Assembly: GCF_000612585.1 (NCBI RefSeq)
Contig: NZ_JFCA01000044.1
Span: forward strand, 1 to 58,060
DNA: 58,060 nt
Reading direction: 5' to 3'
DNA from: Pseudomonas sp. CHM02
Lineage (GTDB): Bacteria; Pseudomonadota; Gammaproteobacteria; Pseudomonadales; Pseudomonadaceae
The position numbers and the translations under genes are program-made. Each line of letters begins with the position of its first letter. Position 1 is the first letter of the stretch. Under the pieces are notes generated by a model. It was not told where the DNA came from. It saw only the letters and a program-made list of their open reading frames with translations, and searched no databases. Positions 32,355-41,409 of the stretch are shown piece by piece.

Positions 32355-32865
32355 CTCAGTTCCTCATCAGAGTGGAGTGAGCCCTCAAACTATCAGCTTC
32401 ATGGAGTTGAACAACCGCTGGCGAGATACTAGATTAGTACTGTAATCAAAATAAACTTTTCGCAAGTGCTGCGGTCGGCTGCTTGAGCAGTTATAGCGTC
32501 AAAAGCAAGAGAAAGATTATATGAATCCACTCATGAGTGGTTGTTTTCTGAGAGGTTATTATTGCTTTGTTATTTGGATTAATTACTCAAAGTATAAACT
32601 TCGTGGTTTAAAAATAGGCCCGCTTTGTACGACCTACCCCTGATCTGGAGGCCGCCTATAATCTCAAGCGCAAAGCCTGATACATCTTGAAATGATTTGG
32701 TAGAGATACTATATTGCACGGCATTGCCGCTTGTGTTGAGGACGTCACTGTTATTATATTAATTACAGACTATTAATATTTAACTATCTACATAAATATT
32801 TATTTAATAAATATGATTCTCCCGAGTTTCAATCCTGCCACACTTAAACATCGGACGAGAATCGT
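32355..32865. other. AT-rich intergenic region
   Basis: About 510 bases without a gene, with AT content rising sharply between 32745 and 32820 (long runs such as TTATTTAATAAATAT). It must contain the promoters for the divergent NTF2-like pseudogene and the metallo-hydrolase at 32866. The AT block could be an UP-element or an H-NS-like (MvaT) binding region. The three-copy operator found elsewhere is not present. Confidence 0.5.
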
Positions 32866-33861
32866 ATGATCTGCTTCAAGCATTTGGCTTCCCCCAAAAA
32901 AGCCGCTGCCGGCTTATTCGCCCTGGCGCTGTTAGCCGCCAGTGCCGCGATGGCGGCGCCACCACAACCCCAATTGGAACAGAGCCCAGGCTTTCATCGT
33001 CAGGCGCTTGGAAGCTTTGTCGTTACGGCTGTCTATGACGGGTTTGTTGGGCTGGATCCGAAGTCACTTTCGGGCATGGATCAAGGCAAAATTCGCGATC
33101 TGATGGCTAAAGAGTTTCAGGTCAAAAACACCACGCTTCAGGTCTCGGTGAATGCGTTTCTGGTTCATACCGATAAAAACCTGGTGCTGATCGACTCAGG
33201 CTCGGCGAACTGCTTCGGCCCAACGATGGGCCGCATGGTCGATAATATCCGGACGGCGGGTTACAACCCTGCAGATGTGGACACCGTATTGTTGACGCAC
33301 ATGCACCCTGACCACGCATGTGGCATCACGCTACCCAACGGTGAAGCGGCTTTCCCAAACGCCACCGTTTGGGCAGACAAGGATGACGCGGATTTTTGGC
33401 TCAACCCAGAATCTGGAAACAAGCTGCCGCAGGATCAGCGGGACTTCCTGAAAATGGCGCAGGACGCAGTAGCACCATACGCCGCCAAAGGAAAATTTAA
33501 GACGTTCAACGGGGCAGAAACTCTGATTCCAGGCATCGAGGTCATGTCTACCGCGGGTCACACCCCAGGTCATACTTCGTACCTGATTACTTCAGGCTCC
33601 GAGAAACTCGTGGTTTGGGGCGACATCATCCATTTCCACGCGGTACAGCTGCCGCATCCGGAAGTGACGATAGAGGTTGACGTTGACCCTAAGCAGGCTA
33701 TCAAGTCACGTGAGAAAATCCTGGCTCAAGCGGCCGCCAATGGTTGGCTGATCGGCGCAGCCCATCTGCCGTTCCCTGGTATCGGGCACGTGAGCAAGGA
33801 GAAGCAGGGGTATTCTTGGACTCCTGTCGAGTATGCGCCTCTTCCAGGTCGAGTGAAGTAA
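32866..33861 (+). CDS. Exported metallo-beta-lactamase-fold hydrolase
   Basis: A 331-residue MBL-fold protein with a Sec signal peptide (hydrophobic residues about 13-29, cleavage after MAA near 31). The zinc motif H145-M-H147-P-D149-H150 is intact, with further ligands in STAGHTPGHTSY and VVWGDIIHF. It is a clear paralogue of the cytosolic protein at 48700-49632 (shared GPTMG, ADVDT/EDVDT, THMHPDH, TAGHTPGHT segments). The family includes lactonases and other esterase-like hydrolases; the substrate is unknown. A periplasmic lactonase would fit a locus that feeds on plant-type lactones or esters. Confidence 0.9.
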   Translation: MICFKHLASPKKAAAGLFALALLAASAAMAAPPQPQLEQSPGFHRQALGSFVVTAVYDGFVGLDPKSLSGMDQGKIRDLMAKEFQVKNTTLQVSVNAFLVHTDKNLVLIDSGSANCFGPTMGRMVDNIRTAGYNPADVDTVLLTHMHPDHACGITLPNGEAAFPNATVWADKDDADFWLNPESGNKLPQDQRDFLKMAQDAVAPYAAKGKFKTFNGAETLIPGIEVMSTAGHTPGHTSYLITSGSEKLVVWGDIIHFHAVQLPHPEVTIEVDVDPKQAIKSREKILAQAAANGWLIGAAHLPFPGIGHVSKEKQGYSWTPVEYAPLPGRVK

Positions 33862-34001
33862 CGGCTTAAGCTTCATCCACATCAAGCGCGTGCCTGCGGG
33901 TGCGCGCTTTCTGCTGCGTGGAATAATTGCATCCATAGACCTCGTCGGGGGCACAGTGGATGCGGAGAATGTCCACCACACGCAACATCCGCTCATGAGG
34001 T

Positions 34002-34298
34002 TTAAGGAATCACATTTCGCAGCACGCCTAGAGCGGTACCGATTTCCATGGCTAGCGCATCAGCCTTAGCGGTGGGACGAACACCACGGCCTTAGCGCAG
34101 AAACAGCGGGTCGTCGAACAGGCAGCGTAGTTTCTTCAGAGAATTACTGACCGCCGGCTGGCCAACACCTAGTCGTTTAGCTGCTACGGATACACTCAGG
34201 CTCTCATGAATAATGAAGAGAACCAGCAGAAGGTTCAGATCTATCTGCGTGAGATATTTACAATCATCATTCATGGGCCGTTGAGACTCCGGGGCCAA
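34002..34298 (-). pseudogene. LysR regulator remnant with internal stop
   Basis: The DNA-binding part (LTQIDLNLLLVLFIIHESLSVSVAAKRLGVGQPAVSNSLKKL, then DDPLFLR) is a NodD/SyrM-type LysR start, but TAA at 34094-34092 interrupts it. The same frame continues with GRGVRPTAKADALAMEIGTALGVL until a stop at 34002. The entire effector domain is missing. It probably once controlled the metallo-hydrolase at 32866. Confidence 0.75.
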
Positions 34299-34963
34299 AA
34301 GTGTTGAAGCCCATCCTTATTACCTTACTGCTGTTGAGTAGGGGTATCAGCCTGGCAAACGGGGATCTTCCATCCCCTTAGAAATGACTTGTGGCGACCA
34401 GGGGTAATGGATTACCCATTCGTCCTGTCCTCCCGGATAACCATTCAAAAAATAAAGAGCGCTTGGATGCGCTTCGCTGAAGCTCATAATGCCTATAGTC
34501 AGAGCGTCGCTGACTGTCTTGGCGTATCTGTGCAGTGATAACGTGTCCTGCTGCTCGCGCAACGATAAAGCTCTGTTAGTGACGCCAGCTCAGCGTCGAG
34601 TTGTCGATTCAGCAAGTAGTTCCCGGCGCCATCCTCTTGTACAACGTGCTGTACCGAGCGGAACATGGCTCAGCTCTGCTCGGACTGCGCACGTGCGGCC
34701 ATGGCGGCTTCAAAAACGCCAAGAGGGGAGTTTTTGTAATGATCCGTAAAAGGATTGCTCAATAGCTTCCACAGCGTCAAATACGAGATGCTCAGTGGCG
34801 GCGATTCTATTGAGGCAGCTATCGCTGATATACGCTTGGATCCTGCTTTCACTGTTAATGCGGAGGAAATAATCACTGCGCATCACATCATTGGAGGGGG
34901 GCGCTAATTTAAGCTCTAGGTCGTCAATTGAAACGCGAACTGGATCGCCTCTCATGTTCTCAC
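34299..34963 (-). other. Degenerate coding-like region, family not recognised
   Basis: Minus-strand frames at 34955-34710 (starts MRGDPVRVSIDDLEL) and 34562-34347 (ends QVISKGMEDPRLPG), and a shifted frame between them, have protein-like composition but no intact gene. They could be pieces of one frameshifted gene. I do not recognise the family and assign no function. Confidence 0.35.
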
Positions 34964-35878
34964 TTAAACACTCAAGCAGTCGTAACCCTGCGTATTGATC
35001 AGTGATGAAAGCCAGTCGGCAAATGCCTTCACCTTTGGAGCTAGATGGCGTCGGTCAGGGTATATGATCGAAATGGACTTGCGCGGTGAAACTACCTCCG
35101 GCAGAAGTTGCACAAGCTCACCTGAGTCGATATACGGCTGCATGGTAGGTCTCAGACCGTGCATGATGCCGAAGCCCGCCAGGCCGCAGGACACGAAGGC
35201 TTCAGTGTCATTGACCATGATCGCGCTGCGCATTCTCAGGCTTTGCGTTTTGCCATCGACGTCAAATTGCCACTCCATCAGCTTGCGATTCGAGCCGGAG
35301 AAATAATTGACTGCCTTGTGGTCGGCAAGATCTTCGATACTTTCAGGGCTACCGTACTGCTCCAGGTATTGAGGCGTAGCGCAAGTAACCATTGGGACTG
35401 CGCCAATTCTTCGAGCAATCAGTGTTGAGTCCGGTAGTTCCCCGAGCCGCACAACGCAGTCGATACCTTCCGCTACGATATCGACCGCCTGATCGCTGGT
35501 GCCAATGATCAGTTCGATACCCGGATACAGCCTGTTGAATTCGGGCAGGGAAGGGATGATCAGATATTTAGCCAAAGTGATAGGCAGATCGATTCTGAGC
35601 TTGCCATCGATGGACTTATCATCGCCCGAGAAAAAGGCCATTGTGTCCGAAACTTCATCTAGAATGCTCTTGCAGCGTCGATAGAACTCTTCGCCTTCTG
35701 GAGTAACGCCGACCTTGCGTGTCGTTCGGTGCAAGATTCGGGTACCGAGCTGGCGCTCAAGATTCTGGATCGCCTTGGTGATGCAGGGCTTATGGATCCC
35801 CAGCGCTTCGGCGGCGCGGGTGAAACTGCTATCGTCCACGACTTGGACGAATATTCGCATGCTCTCGATGACGTCCAT
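34964..35878 (-). CDS. LysR-family regulator (paralogue 1 of 2)
   Basis: A 304-residue LysR protein starting at ATG 35878 (MDVIESMRIFVQVVDDSSF), where the family homology begins; an in-frame start at 35974 would add 32 unconserved residues. Helix-turn-helix at about residues 18-37 (FTRAAEALGIHKPCITKAIQNLE), LHRTTRKVGVTPEGEEFYRRC, then the effector domain of the CrgA-like branch (LPSLPEF, IDCVVRLGELPDSTLIARRIGAVPMVTCATPQYL). The next gene at 36111 encodes a close relative in the same direction, which indicates a local duplication. No target is obvious. Confidence 0.9.
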   Translation of the reverse strand: MDVIESMRIFVQVVDDSSFTRAAEALGIHKPCITKAIQNLERQLGTRILHRTTRKVGVTPEGEEFYRRCKSILDEVSDTMAFFSGDDKSIDGKLRIDLPITLAKYLIIPSLPEFNRLYPGIELIIGTSDQAVDIVAEGIDCVVRLGELPDSTLIARRIGAVPMVTCATPQYLEQYGSPESIEDLADHKAVNYFSGSNRKLMEWQFDVDGKTQSLRMRSAIMVNDTEAFVSCGLAGFGIMHGLRPTMQPYIDSGELVQLLPEVVSPRKSISIIYPDRRHLAPKVKAFADWLSSLINTQGYDCLSV

Positions 35879-36110
35879 TTTGCCCCTCACAAGGCGTTCA
35901 TAAGCGGTGGCACGGACTCCTCTGATTCGATAAAAAGAGGCAAGCCGATGCCCAGAGATCAACCAAGAGCACATAGCTCCCGGTTCTGCGGAGGGACTTT
36001 AGGGGCCTTGATTAGGCGCATCAATAGCGTTTCCGATACGAGTTTGTTATCGGAAAGGAAACAATCGACGCTAGCGTCTGAGCAATGCCGGCGGCACTTG
36101 GTCAAAGCGC

Positions 36111-37013
36111 CTAAGCAGTTACTTCTTGGTCTTTGAAAATAGCGGCGAGCCAGTCCATGAATGCGCGCACCTTGGGAGAGCGGTATTTGCGATCACTCAG
36201 GAGCAACGACACAGGCTTGGGAATGGTAGCGAGATGCGGCAGGACTTCCACCAGCTCACCAGAATCGATATGTGGCTGCAGGGAAGGGCGCAGGCCCTGC
36301 AACAGCCCCAGACCAGCGAGGCCGCAGCTCAAAAATGCCTCCGAGTCATCGACCACAATCCCGCTCTTGAGCGTCACCGCGACGGTCTCGCCATCGATTT
36401 GAAATTTCCAGGGCATGATCTGGCGGCGATGATCGATCAGAAAGTTGACAGCGGAATGCGTGTCCAGGCTTTCCAAATCGGCCGGCATGCCGTGTTTTTC
36501 GATGTAGGCGGGTGCTGCGCAGGTGACCATGGCTACTGTTCCGATTCGGCGCGCAATCAAACTCGACGAGTCCAGTTCGCCCAGGCGGACGGCGCAATCA
36601 ACCCCCTCTGCGATGAGATCGATCTGGTGATCGGTTGAACCCAGGATCAGCTCGATCTCGGGATAGACCTCCCGGAACTGGGGCAGTGAAGGAATGATGA
36701 ACGCTTTGGCCAAGGTTACCGGGACATCCACACGCAGCTTGCCGCGAGGAGGTCGGTCGGGAGAGAACCATGCGACCGTATCGGCGAGATCCGCCAACAT
36801 CTGTTTGCAACGTCCGTAGAATTCCTCGCCTTCCGGAGTGACATGTATCTTGCGTGTCGTGCGGTGCAGCAACTGCACATTAAGCTCTTGCTCTAGGTTT
36901 TGGATGGCCTTTGAGAGAGCGGGACGATGAAGCCGGAGAGACTCCGCCGCGCGCGTGTAACTTCCCTGTTCTACGACGCTCACGTAGATCTCCATCGCTT
37001 CGATCATATTCAT
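36111..37013 (-). CDS. LysR-family regulator (paralogue 2 of 2)
   Basis: A 300-residue LysR protein beginning at ATG 37013 (MNMIEAMEIYVSVVEQGSY). It shares long stretches with the protein at 34964-35878, for example IDCVVRLGEL against VDCAVRLGEL, SLIARRIGTVAMVTCA and CGLAGLGLLQGLRPSLQPHIDSGELVEVLP. It is divergent from the quinone-reductase-like gene at 37433, with a perfect 9-base inverted repeat between them, so it most likely controls that gene. An in-frame upstream start at 37088 is not favoured because the extension is unconserved. Confidence 0.9.
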   Translation of the reverse strand: MNMIEAMEIYVSVVEQGSYTRAAESLRLHRPALSKAIQNLEQELNVQLLHRTTRKIHVTPEGEEFYGRCKQMLADLADTVAWFSPDRPPRGKLRVDVPVTLAKAFIIPSLPQFREVYPEIELILGSTDHQIDLIAEGVDCAVRLGELDSSSLIARRIGTVAMVTCAAPAYIEKHGMPADLESLDTHSAVNFLIDHRRQIMPWKFQIDGETVAVTLKSGIVVDDSEAFLSCGLAGLGLLQGLRPSLQPHIDSGELVEVLPHLATIPKPVSLLLSDRKYRSPKVRAFMDWLAAIFKDQEVTA

Positions 37014-37300
37014 TTTTGGGTCTTCTACTACGGGTGGGGCCAGACAGCCGAAGGGGGTTGGATGTGAGTCTAGCAACGCAAGATCCATCGAAGCCTATCA
37101 GAAGATCCAGCTTTGTTGGCCAGCAAGCCGCAGACGTGCCCCGTGACCACGCCAATGCTCGGGACGGTGCTGACTGGCGGTAACCTGCACGGCGGGCAAG
37201 CTTTGGAAGCACCTTACCAGCATGGATGCCCCGATCCGCGTCGCTTTTACTTCCAGGGAAGCGAGCAAATGAGATCGCGCGGCCGGCTTGAGAACCCTCA

Positions 37301-37323
37301 ATTGTAATTTTTAGAATTACAAT
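37301..37323. promoter_or_regulatory. Perfect inverted repeat, likely LysR operator
   Basis: ATTGTAATT and AATTACAAT, 9 bases each, perfect and separated by 5 bases, with the T-N11-A spacing typical of LysR sites. It lies 110 bases before the reductase gene at 37433 and about 290 bases from the divergent LysR start. Confidence 0.6.
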
Positions 37324-37432
37324 CTTGTTCCAAAAGTGACCTTTATCCGCCTTATCTGTAGAGAAACAATGCCTTCCAGCTCGGGCATGGCCGAATGACT
37401 CGGCGCGCCCTTACATTGGTTGGAGTAGAACT

Positions 37433-38443
37433 ATGAAAGCTTGGTTGCTGCAAGATTTTGGTCTCGATAATCTGAAACAAGGCGAGACTGAAACCCCTAC
37501 CCCTAAAACCGGTGAGCTGCTGGTCAAGATCGGTGCTGTCTCCCTGAACTTCCGCGACAAAGCAATCGTGGACGGCATCTACGAACCGCACATGGTTCCT
37601 AAGCCTCTGATTCCTGTCAGCGACGCAGCCGGTACAGTCGTCGCCGTGGGCGAGGGTGTTAGCCGCTTTGCTGTAGGTGACCGCGTCAATTCCCACCTTT
37701 ACTCCCGCTGGATCGAGGGCATGCCTGCTCACGACGAACCGGACTATTGCTTCGGCTCTCCGCTGCCTGGCGGCCTCGCTGAATACATGATCATCCATGA
37801 GGACAGCGCAGTTCGTGCGCCGGATGACATGAGCGATGAAGAAGCTTCGACCCTGCCGATTGCTGCGCTGACCGCGTGGTACTCGCTCGTAGATTTCGGC
37901 CAAATCGAAGCTGGCCAGACCGTGCTGGTACAGGGCACCGGTGGCGTGTCGATATTCGCAGCGCAGATCGCGATGGCACTGGGTGCCAAAGTCATCGTGA
38001 CTTCCAGCCGTGATGAAAACCTTGAAGCTGTGATCAAGCTGGGTGCCGTGGCTGGCGTGAACTACCGTAAAACCCCTGACTGGGCTGCAGAGGTATTGAA
38101 GGTCACCGACGGTAAGGGTGTGGATCTGCTGCTCGAAGTCGCCGGCGGTGACGGCATCAATGACTCTGTTCAAGCGACCAAAGTCGGAGGCAAGATCGCT
38201 CAGATCGGCTTCCTGACTGGCCAATCGACCAATCTGAACTTGATGCCATTGATCTTCCGTCAAACGACCATTCGCGGTATTGCAGTAGCACCGCGCTCGT
38301 CCTTCGACCGGATGAACGAGTTCCTCAACTCCCACCATATTCGTCCCGTAATCGATCACGTCTACCCGTTTGAGCAAGCACGCGAGGCTTATGAGCACTT
38401 GGCTCGCGGCCCATTTGGCAAGGTTGTTATCAAGGTCAGCTAA
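37433..38443 (+). CDS. Zinc-free MDR alcohol dehydrogenase/quinone reductase-like protein
   Basis: A 336-residue medium-chain dehydrogenase/reductase. GroES-like N-terminal domain (VSLNFRDKAIVDG, VSDAAGTVVAVGEGVSRF, GDRV), Rossmann part with VLVQGTGGVSIFAAQIAMALGAKVIVTSS near residues 164-192, and a typical C-terminus (YEHLARGPFGKVVIKV). The usual structural-zinc cysteines are absent. The group reduces enones or quinones or oxidises alcohols with NADP(H). GGAG stands before the ATG. It is a single-gene unit followed by several hairpins. Confidence 0.9.
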   Translation: MKAWLLQDFGLDNLKQGETETPTPKTGELLVKIGAVSLNFRDKAIVDGIYEPHMVPKPLIPVSDAAGTVVAVGEGVSRFAVGDRVNSHLYSRWIEGMPAHDEPDYCFGSPLPGGLAEYMIIHEDSAVRAPDDMSDEEASTLPIAALTAWYSLVDFGQIEAGQTVLVQGTGGVSIFAAQIAMALGAKVIVTSSRDENLEAVIKLGAVAGVNYRKTPDWAAEVLKVTDGKGVDLLLEVAGGDGINDSVQATKVGGKIAQIGFLTGQSTNLNLMPLIFRQTTIRGIAVAPRSSFDRMNEFLNSHHIRPVIDHVYPFEQAREAYEHLARGPFGKVVIKVS

Positions 38444-38557
38444 ACCCGCAAAATCGAAGGGGCGACTTCCAGTCAGTAGCGTCCCTTTTCAATCCCCGCT
38501 ATCCCACGACAGGGGGCTACCTTCCAACCTGGCGTGAAAGAGCCGTTCAAGGTTCGC

Positions 38558-38578
38558 GAGGCCTGAATGGCCTCTTTT
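38558..38578 (+). terminator. Intrinsic terminator 1 of 3
   Basis: GAGGCC-TGAAT-GGCCTC followed by TTTT, about 115 bases after the reductase stop. Confidence 0.75.
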
Positions 38579-38632
38579 CATTTTGCCGGACGGTTTTTTG
38601 TCTGATTGGGATGCAGCCGGCACTTCAAGACT

Positions 38633-38669
38633 CGACCAACTAGATGCCAAGTTGGTCGGGAGATTTTTT
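38633..38669 (+). terminator. Intrinsic terminator 2 of 3
   Basis: Perfect stem CGACCAACT / AGTTGGTCG with an 8-base loop, then GGAGATTTTTT. Confidence 0.8.
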
Positions 38670-38710
38670 CAATACGGGGTGGGCTAAGCAATTGGTCTTC
38701 CTGGTTTTGG

Positions 38711-38754
38711 GCCACTGCCGCCGTTGCAGATCCCGCCTTGGCAGTGGCTTTTTT
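38711..38754 (+). terminator. Intrinsic terminator 3 of 3
   Basis: Perfect stem GCCACTGCC / GGCAGTGGC with a 20-base loop, then a run of six T. It ends 60 bases before the start of the epimerase gene. Confidence 0.75.
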
Positions 38755-38813
38755 ACAGCGCAACTCAGTTCTGGGGCACGAAATGGCCTTGGTTTCAAAG
38801 GGGAGAACCTGAA

Positions 38814-39837
38814 ATGAGCTCAATGCCCAGCAAACCACGCATTTTTATCACGGGGGGGGGGAACCGGGTACATCGCCGGTAGCTTTCTGCACTTGATGCT
38901 GTCACGCGACTACCTCTCGCGATTTGAGATCTCAGCGCTGGTACGCCGCAAACAAGATGCGGAAAAGCTCAAGTCCATGGGCGTCATTCCAGTACTTGGC
39001 ACCCTCGATGATCGTGACTTGATTGTGGATCAAGCAACCAACGCCGATGTAGTTTTCAACACAGCCAGCTGCGACCATCAGGCAAGTGCCCAATCAATAG
39101 TTATAGGTCTGACGAGCCGGTGGAAAAAGACGGGGGTACGTCCCGTCCTGATACACACCTCAGGCGCAGGGGTTCTGTCGGACACTTCATCTGGCCGAGG
39201 TGAATCCCCGACCGATGACAAGCATGCAGATATTTGGGATGACGCGGATGCCGAGAAGCATGCGGCGATCCCCGCTCATGCACCGCATCGCCTGGTCGAC
39301 CTCAAGGTCTTCGAAGCGGCGAAATCCGGTTCGGTTAAAACCTATCTTGTCGTACCCCCAACAGTTTTCGGCGTAGGCCTAGGGCCATTTGCGGAGCACC
39401 GTGCATCAATCCAAATCCCGCGGTTGATTTATCAGTCCCTCATCCATAGGACAGTCCAATACGTGGGCACAGGCCAAAACGTCTGGGCTAACGTGCACGT
39501 AGGCGATTTGGCTGAGCTCTATTTGCTGATCCTGGAGGGTGCTCTCGCTGGCACGGCTCCGGAAGGTAGGGAGGGGCTTTTTTACCCAGCTACTGAGCAC
39601 TTTACGTGGGCAGCGGTCGCTCACCGCATAGCGGCAGTATTTGACTCGACCCAAATTTTACCGAATGCCGAGCCGACTACAGGCCTGCGGCCAGGTTGGT
39701 TCTGGGGTAGCAACGTACGACTTCAACCTACCAATTGCATAGCACTCGGCTGGGAGCCCCGTTTGGGTGGTGCCGCTGCAATGCTGGGCGGGGTTGAAAG
39801 CGATCTGGCATTGGTCTCCCAACTGATCAACGCCTGA
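38814..39837 (+). pseudogene. NAD-dependent epimerase/dehydratase-like gene with frameshift in a G run
   Basis: The true start is ATG 38814 behind GGGGAG, giving MSSMPSKPRIFITGG. At 38852-38861 a run of ten G follows; the frame then ends at a TAG, while the continuing homology (GTGYIAGSFLHLMLSRDYL onward) lies one base off. With nine or six G the frame would be restored; six gives the canonical TGGTGY nucleotide-binding motif. The remainder is an intact 314-residue extended-SDR (NAD(P)-binding NmrA/epimerase type). Either a mutation, a slippage-variable switch or a sequencing error is possible. An ATG at 38893 would give a protein without the cofactor loop. Confidence 0.8.
38852..38861 (+). 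repeat. Homopolymeric tract of ten G
   Basis: The run lies inside the Rossmann-motif codons of the epimerase-like gene and puts the two parts of the gene out of frame by one base. Confidence 0.9.
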
Positions 39838-39860
39838 ACCGGTACTGGACAGCGGTTCAG
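39834..39860 (+). terminator. Hairpin overlapping epimerase stop codon
   Basis: CTGAACCG pairs perfectly with CGGTTCAG around an 11-base loop; the stem includes the TGA. There is no T run, so termination is uncertain. Confidence 0.4.
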
Positions 39861-40179
39861 GTTCCTATCTGCATCGTAGTGACGCGATGTCCGTGATGAA
39901 ATCAGGATCAGCCGCGACATTCGTCGCGCGCTGACACCATCGATTGGTGCTGTCTTCGTGACTCACGGCTAGGCTGATACACCCCAGCGGGCGGTGTTCA
40001 ATTGGCACTTAGTTATGCAAAGCGATAATTGATTGTTTCCTTTGCAGCTATCAATGCTTGCGAAACCTCATGATAAAATTTGTCTCATACACCGATCAAC
40101 TAGATCGCGATACTAACCCTTAAGTTTCCAGTATGGCTGCCAACTCAGCCGAACTATGCTGGGAGAGGATACTGTCGTC
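39861..40179. other. Intergenic, promoter of the four-gene set
   Basis: About 320 bases with no gene. AT content rises towards 40060-40130, where the promoter of the downstream flavin oxidoreductase must lie; no clear operator repeat is seen. Confidence 0.45.
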
Positions 40180-41322
40180 ATGAAAGAAGCATATAAACCG
40201 CTCTTTGAACCCTATCGACTAAATAATGGGGTGGAAATCAAGAATCGACTTACTGTAGCTCCACTGACGATCTATGATTCGGGCCCCAACGGAGAGATGA
40301 CCGAAACGGGTCGCAATTTCTGGACAGATCGATTCGAAGGGTTTGGGCTCTTCATCATGCCTTTTACCAACGTGCATCCAACCGCAATTGGATTTGAATC
40401 GCCCAATGCCATTGATGAGTCTGACCTGCCAACCCTGATCGAATATGCAGAAATCGCCCATGAGCAAGGCGCGAAAGCTGTCGTGCAACTGGCGCATTCT
40501 GGGCTACGTGCTGATCCGCGGATGACCCGGGGGCAGGGTGTGATCGCTGCGACCGGCGACATGAGCGGCCGTTTTCGCACGATGACGGATGCAGAGGTTC
40601 GCGAGCAGGTCGCGAGTTTCGCCAATGCTGCCGAACTGGTGATGCGTGCAGGGTTTGACGGGGTCGAAATTCATGGAGCGAACGGATGGCTGATTCAGCA
40701 ATTCGTTTCCGCTGCTACGAACCTGCGTACCGATCACTGGGGCGGCACTCTTGAGAAGCGTTTTAACTTCCCATTGGCGCTGGTTGACGCCATAGACGAA
40801 GTGCGCAAAAAACATAACCGTCCAGATTTTATCATTGGCTACCGTTTCTCCCCTGAAGAACCTGGCGAGGATGGTATTACAATGAAAGAAACGTTGGCAC
40901 TAGTCGATGCGCTGCTTACTCGGCCACTTCAGTACTTGCACATTTCGCTTTGGGACTTTTATAAGCAAGCTAGGCGGGGTGCGGACAGCCACCTGACGCG
41001 CATGCAGATTGTCCACGACCACATTGCCGGGCGAGTACCTTTCATGGGGGCGGGCAATCTTTATACCGCGGACGATATGCTCGCTGCATACCAGACAGGA
41101 TGGGCTGAATTTATCGCAATCGGCAAGAGCATCATGCTCAATCCCAATTTGATCGAGCTGATCCTCAATGATAGGGAGGCAGAAATCGAAACGAGCTTTG
41201 ACTGGGAGAAGAAGGACTTTTATCGCTACACCCCAGCGATGCTGCAGGGTACGCTGGCGGGGACTGATTTCTTCCCTCCATCTAAGCAGAATGGCGTTCG
41301 TTACAAAACCAACCACTTCTAA
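40180..41322 (+). CDS. Old Yellow Enzyme-like NAD(P)H-dependent flavin oxidoreductase
   Basis: A 380-residue FMN barrel of the OYE superfamily: YRLNNGVEIKNRLTVAPLT at the first strand, QLAHSGLRADP, the substrate-binding pair in IHGANGWLIQQF (His and Asn), TDHWGGTLEKRFNFPLAL, and the FMN-phosphate segment FMGAGNLYTADD ... EFIAIGKSIMLNP. The family reduces activated C=C bonds. ATG at 40180 has GAGAGGA 10 bases upstream; the ATG at 40156 lacks a site. It heads a same-strand set with a hydrolase, a MIF-like tautomerase and a DsbA-like protein, suggesting modification of an unsaturated ketone or enol substrate. Confidence 0.9.
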   Translation: MKEAYKPLFEPYRLNNGVEIKNRLTVAPLTIYDSGPNGEMTETGRNFWTDRFEGFGLFIMPFTNVHPTAIGFESPNAIDESDLPTLIEYAEIAHEQGAKAVVQLAHSGLRADPRMTRGQGVIAATGDMSGRFRTMTDAEVREQVASFANAAELVMRAGFDGVEIHGANGWLIQQFVSAATNLRTDHWGGTLEKRFNFPLALVDAIDEVRKKHNRPDFIIGYRFSPEEPGEDGITMKETLALVDALLTRPLQYLHISLWDFYKQARRGADSHLTRMQIVHDHIAGRVPFMGAGNLYTADDMLAAYQTGWAEFIAIGKSIMLNPNLIELILNDREAEIETSFDWEKKDFYRYTPAMLQGTLAGTDFFPPSKQNGVRYKTNHF

Positions 41323-41409
41323 GTTGGTCTTGCAATACTAATAAATTACCGCGCAACGCCGCAGCCTAGCGTCCAGCTCTGCGATAGGCGTCTTTTAGAG
41401 AATTCAATT

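Noticed and set aside
37352..38398. 348-codon minus-strand frame
   Set aside because: Shadow of the MDR reductase gene on the plus strand.
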